64,000 nt of DNA from Theobroma cacao (lineage: Eukaryota; Streptophyta; Magnoliopsida; Malvales; Malvaceae): contig NC_030856.1 of NCBI RefSeq assembly GCF_000208745.1, forward strand, positions 5,355,376 to 5,419,375, given 5' to 3'. Numbering within the stretch: position 1 is the stretch's first letter; each line of letters starts with the position of its first letter. The translations under genes were made by a program, and so were the position numbers. A model generated the notes under the pieces. It was not told where the DNA came from. It ran no database searches and saw only the letters and a program-made list of their open reading frames with translations. Below are positions 1-12,300 of this stretch, one piece after another.

Positions 1-1
1 T

Positions 2-286
2 AGTGTTACAAACAGCAGCAGTTTTTCTTCACCGAGGAATACGGAGATCCTCTCTCCAAGCTTGCTTGACTTCCCAAAGCTAGCTCTTAGCCCAGTCACG
101 CCATTAAATATGGACCCTTTCAACAAGTCTTCACCTTCTTTGGGGAATTCGTCAGAGGAAGAGAAAGCTATAGCTGAGAAAGGTTTTTACTTGCATCCAT
201 CACCTATGTCAACTCCCAGAGACACTGAGCCTCAGCTTTTGCCTCTGTTTCCAGTTACTTCACCAAAAGTTTCAGGTTCTTCTTAA
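2..286 (+). CDS. VQ-motif-containing protein, 3' part (VQ4/VQ11/VQ31-like)
   Basis: Only the last 94 codons are in the window; the reading frame is open from base 2 to a TAA at 284-286, so the gene starts to the left. The FxxxVQxxTG motif itself is not visible. The call rests on the conserved C-terminal blocks of one VQ subgroup: a SPSLLDFPKLALSPVTPL block, then EEEKAIAEKGFYLHPSP, then EPQLLPLFPVTSP. In this subgroup (Arabidopsis MVQ proteins) such SP-rich tails are targets of mitogen-activated protein kinases, and the proteins are nuclear partners of WRKY transcription factors in defence. Several SP/TP sites are present here. The gene converges on DEP1. Family assignment is fairly sure; the subgroup member is not. 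Confidence 0.72.
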   Translation, partial: SVTNSSSFSSPRNTEILSPSLLDFPKLALSPVTPLNMDPFNKSSPSLGNSSEEEKAIAEKGFYLHPSPMSTPRDTEPQLLPLFPVTSPKVSGSS

Positions 287-3200
287 GAATTGAAAGAAGA
301 GGACGAAGAAGAAGAAGGTGGTTATGTAATTCGAGAGTGATTTATCAAGAGGTTTAATGGGTTTTGGCTGAATTTGAGTGAAAAAAAGAGGTGGATGATC
401 TTTCTTCAATTGTATGATTTGATCTCTCTTTGATTATGGTAAAGCTCTTTCTTTTTTTTTACCTTCTTTTCAAAATCTTCTTTCTTTTTTTGTTTTTCCT
501 TAATTTTGGTTTCGTACTTAAAACTATTAAAACTAGATTAATTCTCCGTAGATGCTATGAGAAAAATGACTAATTTTCTCTAGTTCTTCTTTTCTGTTTA
601 GCATATTGAACAAGTCAATTTCTTTCTTTTTTTTTTCTTTGGGCGGTTGTGTTGGCCTAGGAAAGAAGCAGGTCATTTACTTCTACCTTTCTTTTCCTTT
701 GCATAATTTGACTTACATGAACCTAATCTTTTGGTTGTCCTGCCTTTCGTTTTATGTAAATGCAATAGCGATTCATTTCTGTGTACAATCAAAAGCAAGT
801 CAGCTTGTTAGTTCTTTCTGATAAAAGGGAAAACATATCAGAGATGGAAACCTTGTCTCTCAGTACCTTCAAACTATCAACGTAATAATTAAAATCTTTA
901 ACCTCTAGATATAGTACAACCATTGCAGTTGTTGTAAGGATGTTCATTTCTTTCTTTGTGATTGAGTTAATGGCAAAAGAGAAAGGGGAAGACTTTTTTT
1001 CAGAAAGTAAGGGAAGGTCACAGCACAATGAAGACTTTTTGGCTGCATTTTTAAGAATGGACCACCATATTGTAAGAAGGGTATCCTTGTTGAGTCCAAT
1101 TTAATGGAAATTTTGGTGCATTTTATTTATTTTTTTTAAAAGAAAAATTGGGTTTTGGAAATTTTGCCAGTTCTTGTACCATGTAGTAGTGCTGCTTTGT
1201 CTTTGTAACTTTATTCATTCAAGTATCCAACTTAGGCAGTTGTTAATTAATAGTATGACAAACAAGCTTTCCTTTCATAAAAATGGCCCACAAAAAGAGA
1301 TCATAATAAGAAGGAAAATGAAAAAGGGATCAAACAGGATGTGACCATATTGGATCCTCTAATCTTTTCACTTTTTTCTACCCCAAAACTCAAGTGGAAG
1401 GCAAGTTAAAAGAAATATCAACAGCAAATGTCAATGCAGCTTCTTCTTTTTTCTTGGTATATTGCTTTACTGTTGTTCTTCTACATTTCCCTAACTAAAA
1501 CCCTTCTTCTTTAATTGCTTTCCTTAACTACCTCCACCAGTTTTAGTCTGGTTGATCTGTCTTAGCAGTACTGAAAGTGCAGTTGAGGTATACTATAAAA
1601 ATTGGTTTTAGGTATGTAAGGCTAGGCAAGGTAGGTAAGAAACTGTGGAGAACAGAGATTAATGACCCACATCTGTTACTTCTGTCAAGATGGAAGGAGC
1701 AGTCTTTGTCATTTAAATTTGATTTAGTATGCAATCATGCAGCTTGGCTTATTTATCTTTTTTTTTCTTTTTTCTTTTAAATACAGTCTTTTTCTTGACT
1801 TTGAGACATCACTCATCAGAGTACTTAAGAAATGGGAACACACTAAGCAGGCTAAAGTGGAAAAGTAGGACTTCTATTATGATTATGATTGAAAATGAAG
1901 TTAAAAGAAAACAAAAGAACAAAAGACCATGCTAAGTAAATGTAAAGACTTCTTCTTTTTCTTTTTTGCGCCCTTTCAAAGTTTTTACTTTGTCATTGCT
2001 TGAATGCCAACAGTTTTGTCACTGGACAAAGACCTGCAACCTGTTCATTTCTTTGTACCAGTTGAGATGCAAGTGGAGATAGCTTTTGGTTAGCTGTTTC
2101 ACTTCCTTAACGGGGCTAAGCTTTGTTTCTATGTATAGAACTTTATATTGTCTGAAGCTAATTTTTTCCCTTAAAAAGGACTTTGAATAATGGAAAAGCT
2201 ATGCAAAATCCAGCAAATTTTTGTGTGGTTAATAGAGTTTGGAAACCAAGTCCATTCATTGCCAAAGCAGCAAAAATAAAATTAAATATCTTTCCTGTTG
2301 TACTGAGAAAAAACATTTGGTAATCAATAAACGAGCTGTGTTATCTGGTCTGTACTTTTGTACGGTATCTGCATGCATGCAACTTCAACTACCTCATTCG
2401 TCAGTGAGTAGCCAAGCACATTTAGTGCTTTTTATTTGCAAAGCTGAACCAAATGCTCAGAGAAATACATACCCTTCCCAGCTGTATTAGATGTTAGTTG
2501 ACCCTATTCAAGATTTTGAAATAACTCTAGCTTCCGAATCACCTTTGCTTCTCAAGATTTTTTTTTCTTGCAACTATTGGTATTAAAGAAGGGAAAATGG
2601 GACGAAGCAAATTGGTTAAAAAACGAAACAAGAAGGGATGTAAGGGACATTAAGTTTGGAACCAGACATCTGAATTCATGTTTAGCATATTAACACCGAC
2701 CATCATTCTTCCAGATCTTAAACATCAACATCATTGCCCATCTGCAAAGTATAACTCGGACACGAAGTTTGGTAGACATCTAAACAGACCCTTTATTGTG
2801 TGGCAGAGGTCCCTACAATTGCATGTCGAAGAATTAATGTTAGGCTTTGGTTGCTCTACAATAAGTTAAGACTTCTTTATACCAGTATTGGTTGAGGAAT
2901 GTTTGGAACTTTCTAGTGCATTTCACAGCAGACATCTGAGGCTTCATCTTCTGCAAGTTTATCACCATCATCCTTTCAAAACGTTACACATCCGCATCAC
3001 TGCCCATACAGAGCTAAATGGCATACAATGCTTGGTAGAGGTCCCCTCCGATCCTTTATGGAGTGACAAATGTGCCCACACATGCATGTTTAGAGATTTT
3101 TGACACCAAACCTTATAAGTTGTTTGCTTCAACAAGGCTACCTACCTAAGCATTAGTGGTCGCCCACAGGATAGAAATTATTCACATAGCTTATAGAGTA

Positions 3201-3373
3201 TATTTAGAGAATGAACAAGCAAATAACTCTCTTGAATGATGATACGAAACAAAATCGACAGCAACAGATTGAGAAATGGTTGTAACAAAACCAAGATTTA
3301 TTGCATCCAAAAGTGATTTATTATGTGTAGAAACTATTACAGTTGATATTAATACGGAGTTACAGAACTTGTA
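287..3373. other. Intergenic region between convergent VQ and DEP1 genes
   Basis: No convincing gene was found. The left end should hold the 3' UTR of the VQ gene and the right end that of DEP1. The sequence is rich in T and A runs. Two blocks near 2700-2810 and 2985-3095 look like diverged copies of each other (shared stretches such as CATCA..CAT.ACTGCCCAT and TTGGTAGA), the only structure noticed. Short open frames here lack family features. Confidence 0.5.
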
Positions 3374-6300
3374 TCAGATCTCCAAGAAAGAGTTGATAGT
3401 CTTGAATCCATGGTTATCGGGAAGAGGACCATTTCCTGGCCGGACAGAGATTACCACCTCCAAACCTACGACAAGGATGATGATGAAAATATTAATGAAG
3501 AAATGGTATTTATTTATTCCTACCTGACAAAGTATTTATTGCCTTAAATTTCTAGTTGGAGTAACACTGAAACCAGAAGGTGGTCTACGAATCCACTGAA
3601 CATTAAAGGCACAGGCCTCAATTGACAACTTATGCAAGGATAAGCAGAGTAATTTACTATTTTTCTTATGCTAACTTGTTGCACATGGAAAAGGATTCTG
3701 ATATTTTCTTTTAACAGTCTAGCATGTCTAAGGGGGAAAAGATAAAGAACAAACAAACAAACAAAAGAGAAAAAGAAAGAAAGAATATGAAAAACAGTAT
3801 CACTTATTTTGCAGAAGTAAGTTCTAAACAATATAAGCCAGGTGCCAACAAGTCTAGAATTTGGACAATAGAGTAAACGAAAAAGTAGAACCAAATTATT
3901 ATTGCTATCTGGCAGTCACTGTTAAAATAAATTATGGGCAGAAAAGCACCTGCAGCTTTTGCAGCGGTAGCTTCTTGATAGACATCAGTCACAAATAGTA
4001 TCTCAGATGGCTCATCAACTCCCAATGACTCAAATATTTCAACATAACTGCGTGTTTCTCTTTTGTTTCTGCAAGCAAAAGAAGGGGAAACGGATTGTTA
4101 CTTTGAATTAAAATTAAGTGTTAAGTGAAAATCTATTTTAAGTACTGAAATATCTGTGAAAGTAACAAACTTACCCCACTGCGGTGTCAAAAAATCCAGA
4201 TAAATACTTCCTCAAATCGCCAAAGTTGGAGTTTCCAAATATAAGCCTTTGAGCCAACCTGCTACCACTAGAATATATATATACCTGTGGTGAAATGAGA
4301 AAGGAGTGATTAACATTGAAAATGGAATTGTCTATCCGTAGTCAGGAAGTTAGGGAGTAAGGATCCTTTTGCAAAGGGAGGGGAGAGTTGAGAGATGTCT
4401 AAAAGGTGAAACACTCTCATCCCAAAGATGCTTCAATTTTTCCTAATGGATATGTCTGTCTTCTCAGAAAAAAGAGAAAGTATCTGGTACTATGCTGATA
4501 AGCGATACAACTTTTCAACCACTCAGATGGTCATGAACATACATTAACTTGAACTTAGGTCCAGATCAGTCTCCAAGTGGACACCTATCTACTAAGAAAT
4601 TTGGCTTCAGTTTGGCAGAATGACCAGATATAGATGTCCACAATTCATATATTAACTCCAGACGTAAACAGTTATTTTCTTTTCCAAAAACGGACTGCAA
4701 TCATACTGAGTTTGGGAGCAAATGCATTAAAACCTACTCAAAAGATAGAGAAATATAGTATCCAGAACTACATTCAGAAAATGAAAATGTATAATGAATA
4801 AAAAAGTGAAGAGTGAAGGAAAAATGCAAGATCACCTTTACGCCCAAACTGTGCCACTTTTGAAGAGCTTCTGGTACATCATCAAAAACTACACCTTCCA
4901 GCTCATTGTTCTCAAATCCAGTTCGCCATATATGACCCTATTTAACCTCATATTAGCTCTAATCCCAAAGATAAGCTCCAAAAATGTATCTTCTTTATAA
5001 TTCGTATCTGCTTACTTGCAATTGCTTTAAGGCGGTGATTTTTCGATCAGCTTTTATCATTGCTTCCACATTAGCAACCAAAGCTGCAATCACCTCCTCT
5101 TTTCCCACATCCTCCAAAGGGATAGGCACAGCGCCAAGAACACCTTGCTTCAAGTCATCTACAACCTGCGGAAAGCATGTTGTGATTCAATATAGACATA
5201 TCATTTAGGAGTCAATCTTGAGTTCTGGACTACCATGGTTGCTAATTTATGAGGCCAACAATCCCACCGCCTTAACTACAGGAAAAGAGGTGAAGAAGTT
5301 TTGTTTGCCTAGCTAGAGCATACCAAAGAAGCAAGCATATAATTTCAGTAAGAAGCATCTATCAGAAATAGTGATCCCAGTGAAACATACGTGCAAGTCC
5401 AAATTCTTTAGTTTCCAGTACCAAAATACAGGAGTCTAAATTATGATTTGTATCCAAGTCAGTAAGCATCTCGGGAAGAATGTAAGATTTCTTATTTATT
5501 TGACAGTCAACTTGCAACCTAACTCTTAAAGTTAATTCTTTCATCTAGATATTAGAAAGTAATTGCCCTGAGAAAGCCAAGCAAGCAATTTTGTATCATG
5601 ATGCCAGTACAACATCACAAAAGGTTCAAAAGTCCAAATAAAAATCTTACTTGAGAACGTAACAAATTTATATCATCTTGGGTTTCGGCAGTAGCATATG
5701 TTGCAGACAAATGCCTCCCAACATTGTTTCGGGCATAGGGAAAGAGAACATCTGTTACAAATGAAATAGGAGTTGTCGTTCCTTCAATGTCAAGCACAAT
5801 GCAATGCTGCAACAAAATAAAATTGAAGAGTAAGAAGGTATTCCTGACAATTGAATGGACCAATCTTCTTTCCCATTTAAACAGTCAGAGTCTACCAGAA
5901 CATCATTCACCCATTCACATTAAAGAGTAAAGAAACAGATTACCCATTTTAACAATCCACTATATCTGCTAAAAGGGAAATACTATTATGTGTAAACCTG
6001 AATTTACCAATGGAAGGGAAAATATGTAAATTTCTTACTGGAAATGACCCAAGTTTGTAATTTGAATCCACAGTCCCAGCCTTCGTAGACACATTTATCC
6101 TGCCATTGATGCCTGAAACTCCTTTAACATTCTGAATAGGGCCATGATCCGGAGTAGACCAGTCTAAGCCTAGTTGATGAAGTTTAATAGCAGCATCAAA
6201 GAGGTAATGGTAAGATTCAGCCTGAAATAGTGTGTCAGTGCCGAAGTAAGAAACACAATATGAGCAATAAAACATGTAAGAACCTCTATATTACTAGGAG

Positions 6301-9300
6301 ACAATTAAACTTTTAATAAAGTTTTTCATTATTCTTTTCACGTTCTCATTCACATGAATGCAAAATTTATCATACTGTATGCATGTCAACAGCAGTAAAC
6401 TTTAGACATCTATAAGCCATAGTTAAGCCATAAGAAAAAGAAGCTCCAGTGACATTCTAAAAATTTCACCAGTTTGGATTCAAACATTTCCATAAGTTTT
6501 ACAAACCTGAGTTTTAGCACTGATCCATGAGTCTCCCCATACATATATGCCATGATTGCGAACAAGCACAGCAGTTGTTTTAGGATAGGCTTCTATCTGA
6601 ATAACATTAAAGCCAACTTCAATTGAGTGAAGGAAATATTTACATGGATAGATTCAACCAAAATATAATGGATTGACAAAAGCAGAATAAATTTCTGTAG
6701 AGAGTTGCAACATCATCCATTCGATGGGATGATACTCCTTCACACTGAAAGGCCAATCTTTCTGGTCCAAGGAAACCTTTCCATTCCTCCATTACCTTTT
6801 GGCAGCAAATTATCAACCTTAACAAAGTGGTAACAGGCAATAGACACATCATTCGCTTTAATTTAGCAAAGTGGCACAAGAAAATAGACATACTCCTCAT
6901 TGCTAAAGTAATATTCATTAATCTTACTCAGCTACATGAACTATGATCAACATGAAAGGCAATCTCATAATCTCTATGACAAGATGAACACAAAAGAAAC
7001 ATACAGCTTTGGCAAGAGAATCCGTGAGCTCATTTTCATAGGCTGTGTTCTCGATGATTGGGATTACAAGTTCATCATAGTAACCATGCCCTTGAATTCC
7101 CTTTATCATCTCCATATGAGTGATCTGCAAACATCGAAAAGAGAACAAGTGAATCAATCATTGAAATAGCAAGAGAGATGTGGAGCAGTGAAGAAGGAAA
7201 ATAAAAGTGGGAGAAAGATAGAACCACACTTTAGAATAATATTTGACAGTCAAAACAAAAACTTACACGAAACTCTTTTGAAAGTGGATTGATCATCGTT
7301 ACCAGACAAGATTCCATCCCATGACTATGGATAACAGCTCCGGCATTACGGATGTGATATGCCTGAATTATGAGGGGAGAAAGCCTTTTAGAGATAAAGA
7401 TAGAGCCAAAAAAATATTAAGTGGAAAGGGGGCATTCTGGTTAAGACTGATTCAGTGACAACTGTCATAGATAATTCATTAACATAATCTCCACAAATTA
7501 GACATTTATAACATGGAGACAAATAAAGTACTAGTTTGACTGCTTAAATAAACCAAGTGATCTGCAGCTAAACATTTGGGTAAAAGAATCAATAGTTGTA
7601 CTCCAGATGGGTCAATACTGTTAAAACTGGAATATATCTCAGCTTCAATGGAGGGTGACTTGATGATGGTTTGAATAGGTGGAGATGAGGTCACGAGCAG
7701 CAGCATGTGACTAGTCTAAAGTAGCAGTTTATGTGTTGGTTATTTTCAGTTTTTTGTCTTCAGAATTATGTCAATTTAGCAACATGGATTTACCATGTTG
7801 AGTTGTGTTTGTTAGGATGTCAGCCACTAATATCATGCTACAGCTAAACAGTTATTGGTGGTTTAATTGCTTAGTTATGTACTGGTTTTTTGTTTTGTAT
7901 TTTCTCTCTCTCGGTTCTGTAACTACTGCATATATATATATTCAATGAAAAACAGAACAGCAAGTGTCTTTGTCTTCATAATTTTCTCTTGGCCTGATTA
8001 AGTCTCAATGCTTGTATAACTCATTCCTTTTTTGAACATGGTATCAGAGCATTTCATGTGTTCTTAAGGGACCTATGAAAGCAATTTTTTTTTTTTAGAA
8101 TACTTAATCTTGCTGTCTCATATCTTCCATTAGAATACTTAACCTATGGCTTCCACCAGTTTCAATGTTGTAGCTCCACCAGTGTTTAACGGAGATAACT
8201 ACCCAATTTGGGCAGTGAAGATGAAAGCTTATCTCCGTGTATTTGACCTCTGGGAAGTTGTGGAGGTGGGTGGAGATCCTCCAGTTCAAAGGCATGCCAA
8301 TCCTACAATGGCACAATTGAAGCAGCATAGTGAAGAGGTTGCTAAGAGATACAAGGCCCTTTCATGTATCCACTCTGCTATATCTGACTCCATATTCACT
8401 AGGATTATGGCTTGCGAGAATCCTAAAGATGCTTGGGACAAGTTGCAAGAGGAATTCCATGGAAGTGATAGGACTCGACAGATGCAAGTTCTTAATTTGT
8501 TGAGGGAATTTGAAGTTTTAAAAAAGAAAGACAATGAGACTATTAGGAGTATTCTGATAAAGTAATAAAAGTTGTGAATCAACTGAGGCTACTTGGGGAA
8601 GACCTTCCAGATAAAAGGATTGTGAATAAGTCCTAGTAAGCCTACCGGATAAGTTTGAAGCTAAGATATCCTCACTTGAAGAGTCCAAGGATATCTCACG
8701 CCTTACTGTCACAGAGCTTGTTAATGCTCTCCAAGCACAAGAACAAAGACGAGCTCTTAGGCAAGAAAACACGGTAGAAGGAGCCTTCATAACTCGAACA
8801 AAGGAGAAATGGAGTGACAACAACAGAAAGAATGATTCAGAGAAGAGAGACAAGGACAGGACATCTGGAGATGGAAAACAAGGCAAGCCGAGAGCTAAGT
8901 ATCCTGTTTGTTCTCATTGCAAAAAGAGAACACATCTTGAAAAATATTGTTGATATCGTCCAAATGTTAAATGCAGGTCATGCCATCAATTAGGACATGT
9001 GGAGAGAGTTTGCAAATCGAAGGGAAACAGACCTAAGGAGAAGGCTACTGTTGCAGAACATCAGGAAATAGTTGATGAATTTTTATTCATGGTAAGGAAA
9101 TCTGAAGTTTCAAACAAGAAGCACACATGGCTGATTGATAGCGCTTGTTCGAATCATATGATCGGGAAGGAAGAAAATTTTATTACCTTGGACGAGTTAT
9201 AAATCTCAGGTTGAGATTGGAAATGGACTTAATTTGCAGATTCAAGGGATAGGAACAGTTGCGGTGCATACACTTGCAGGTATGAAATCAATTTCCAATG

Positions 9301-12300
9301 TAATGTTTGTACCTGAAGTTGCTCAAAATCTACTTAGTGTGAGGCAATTGATTGAGGATGGATATATTTTGTTGTTTAAAACCAATGCTTGCACTATCCT
9401 TGATGCCTCAGGCAAGGAACTTTTCTCTGTTGAAATGAGAAATAAGTGTTTCTCTGTAGATTGGATGAAGGTTAAGCATAAAGCTTACCAATGCTTGTCC
9501 ACTAATTCTGAAATTTGGCACCGTAGATTGGGGCAAGTAAATTACCGGTCTTTAATGCATATGATATCCAACAACTTGGTTGAAGGACTCCCTAGTTTGA
9601 CTCAAACAGATAGAATCTGTAGCACTTGTCAATATGGTAAGCAATGCCGAGTCTCTTTTCCAAAATCTAGAAATTGGAGAGCAAAACAAAAGCTTCAATT
9701 AGTGCACTCAGATGTGGAAGGTCCTATGAAGACTCTATCATTGAATGGGAGTTTATATTATCTGATTTTTGTAGATGATTATACAAGGTACAGTTGGATT
9801 TTTTTTATGAAACACAAGTATGATGTGTTCAATTTGTTTACCAAGTTTGTTGCAGCAGTGGAAAATGAGTCTGGGAGCAATTTAATGATTCTTAGGACAG
9901 ATAATGGAGGAGAATTCAACTCAACCGAGTTTAAAGAGTTTCTCGCTCGAAAAGGAATCAAACACAAGTTGATGGTTGCCTATAACCCTCAACAAAATGG
10001 AGTTTGTGAGCATAAAAATAGGACAGTGATGGAGATGACACGCTGTTTGTTATTTGAGAAAGATTTGCCAAAGGAATTTTGGGCTGAGGCTGCTAATGTT
10101 GCTGTGTATTTACTAAATGTTCTCCCAACAAAAGCTTTAAATGTTAAATGCCCCTATGAAGCTTGGCATGGTACAAAACCATCAGTAGCGCACCTCAAAG
10201 TTTTTGGGTGCATTTGTTATGCCAAAATTCCTGATGGTAAGAGAACAAAACTCGATCCTAAGTCTCAATTGGCAATTCACTTGGGCTGCAGCAATCTGTC
10301 AAAGGGATATCGATTGTATGATCTGAAAACTAAGAAGGTTTTTGTAAGCCGTGATGTGAGATTCGACGAAGACTTGAAGTGGAATTGGAAAACTACTGCT
10401 GTTGAGAAATCAAAGTCAAATAATACCACTGGTGATGTGAATGAAGGTTTGAAGTGGAATTTGGAAATAGCTACTGATGAGAATAATGCTGATGGTGATG
10501 AGAATCTATTTGATGATGAGGAAAGTGTGGATGAGAATGATGAAAGCTTGGCTGTTCGAGGAACAAGACCACTCCAAGAAATTTATGGTAGATGCATTAT
10601 GGCAGTAATTGAACCAAATGAAGTTTCAAAAGCTTTAAAAGATGAGAAATGGAAAGAAGCAATGGATGCTGAAATGCAAATGATAGCAAGGAACAGGACC
10701 TGGTACTTAGTAGATAGACCTCAAGGGCCAAAGGTAAGTGGTGTTAAATGGATATTTAAAACCAAGCTGAATCCAGATGGGTCTGTTAACAAATTAAAGG
10801 CCAGATTAGTTGTAAAAGGATATTCACAAGTTCAAGGAGTGGACTTTGAAGAGACCTTTGCACCGGTGGCTCGATATGACACCATTCGAGTCTTAACAGC
10901 ACTTGCAGTCAAAGAAAATTGGTCCATTTGGCATATGGATGTGAAATCGGCTTTCTTGAATGGGGTTATATCAGAGGACATTTATGTTGAATAACCTGAA
11001 GGTTATGTGGTACAGGGAAAAGAAGACAAGGTGTGCAAGCTTGTCAAAGCTCTCTATGGACTCAAGCAAGCCCCAAGAGCATGGTATGACCGAATTGACA
11101 GCTACATGCGAGAAAAAGGATTTATTCGCAGCAACAATGAAGCTACACTCTATGTTAAGAAATCTGGTAATGCCGTGAAACTGATTGTATCATTGTATGT
11201 TGATGATTTGTTAATAACAGGGCCTGATGATGAGTTTCTAAAAGAATTTAAAGCTCAAATGAAGTTTGAATTTGATATGACCGACTTAGGAAAGATGTCT
11301 TACTTCCTAGGCCTGGAGTTTCAGCAATTGGAAGGTCAAATTTGTCTCTATCAAAGTAAATATGCTGAGGATTTACTTAAAAAATTCAAGATGAACTTTT
11401 GTAAACCAGCTCCAACGCCACTAACTATGGGTTGGAAACTCAGCAAAGATGATGGTGAGATTAAAACTGATGCTCGACTCTATAGAAGTATAATAGGATG
11501 TCTTCTATACTTGTCAGCTACCAGGCCTGATATTATGTTTGCCACAAGTCTCCTATCTCGATTTATGCAGGAACCATCAGAAATGCATATGAAAGCTGCA
11601 AAAAGAATCTTGAGGTACATCAGAGGCACAACAACATTTGGGCTTAAGTTTGTGAAACAGGACAGTAATCATCTGCAAGGCCATTGTGACAGTGATTGGG
11701 CTGGGAGTGTGGACGATTCAAAGAGCACCACTGGCTATTGTTTCTCATTTGGAAGTGCAATCTTCTCCTGGAACTCAAGGAAACAGGAGGTGGTAGCTCA
11801 TTCTTCTGCTGAGGCAGAATATATAGCAGCATCTTCTGCAACTAATCATGTGTTATGGCTCAGGAAATTGCTTGATGATCTGGGTTTTAGGCAATTTATT
11901 GGCACTGTCTTATGGGTGGATAACATGTCTGCAATTTCGATAGCAAAGAACCCAGTGCAGCATGCAAGAACTAAACATATTCGAGTGAAGTTTCACTCAA
12001 TCAGAGAGGCTGTGAAGAATGATGAAGTTGTAATCAAGCACTGCAGCACCAATGATCAAGTTGCTGATATATTTACAAAAAGCTTGAACAAAGATAAGTA
12101 TTATTATCTCAGGAGCAAGCTTGGAATATGCGAGATAAATTCCAAGGAGGTGTGTTAAAACTGGAATATATCTCAGCTTCAATGAAGGGTGACTTGATGA
12201 TGGGTTGAATAGGTGGAGATGAGGTCACGAGCAGCAGCATGTGACTAGTCTGAAGTAGCAGTTTATGTGTTAGTTATTTTCAGTTTTTTGTCTTCAGCAT

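Noticed and set aside
3276..3527. Plus-strand open frame of 83 codons
   Set aside because: It is the reverse of DEP1 exon 12 and its flanks; the minus strand reads the conserved DEP1 C-terminus ([15 protein letters not shown]).
6640..6918. Extra DEP1 exon on the minus strand
   Set aside because: The open frame looks coding, but exon 4 joins exon 5 (6596-6507) in frame and gives the conserved sequence without it.
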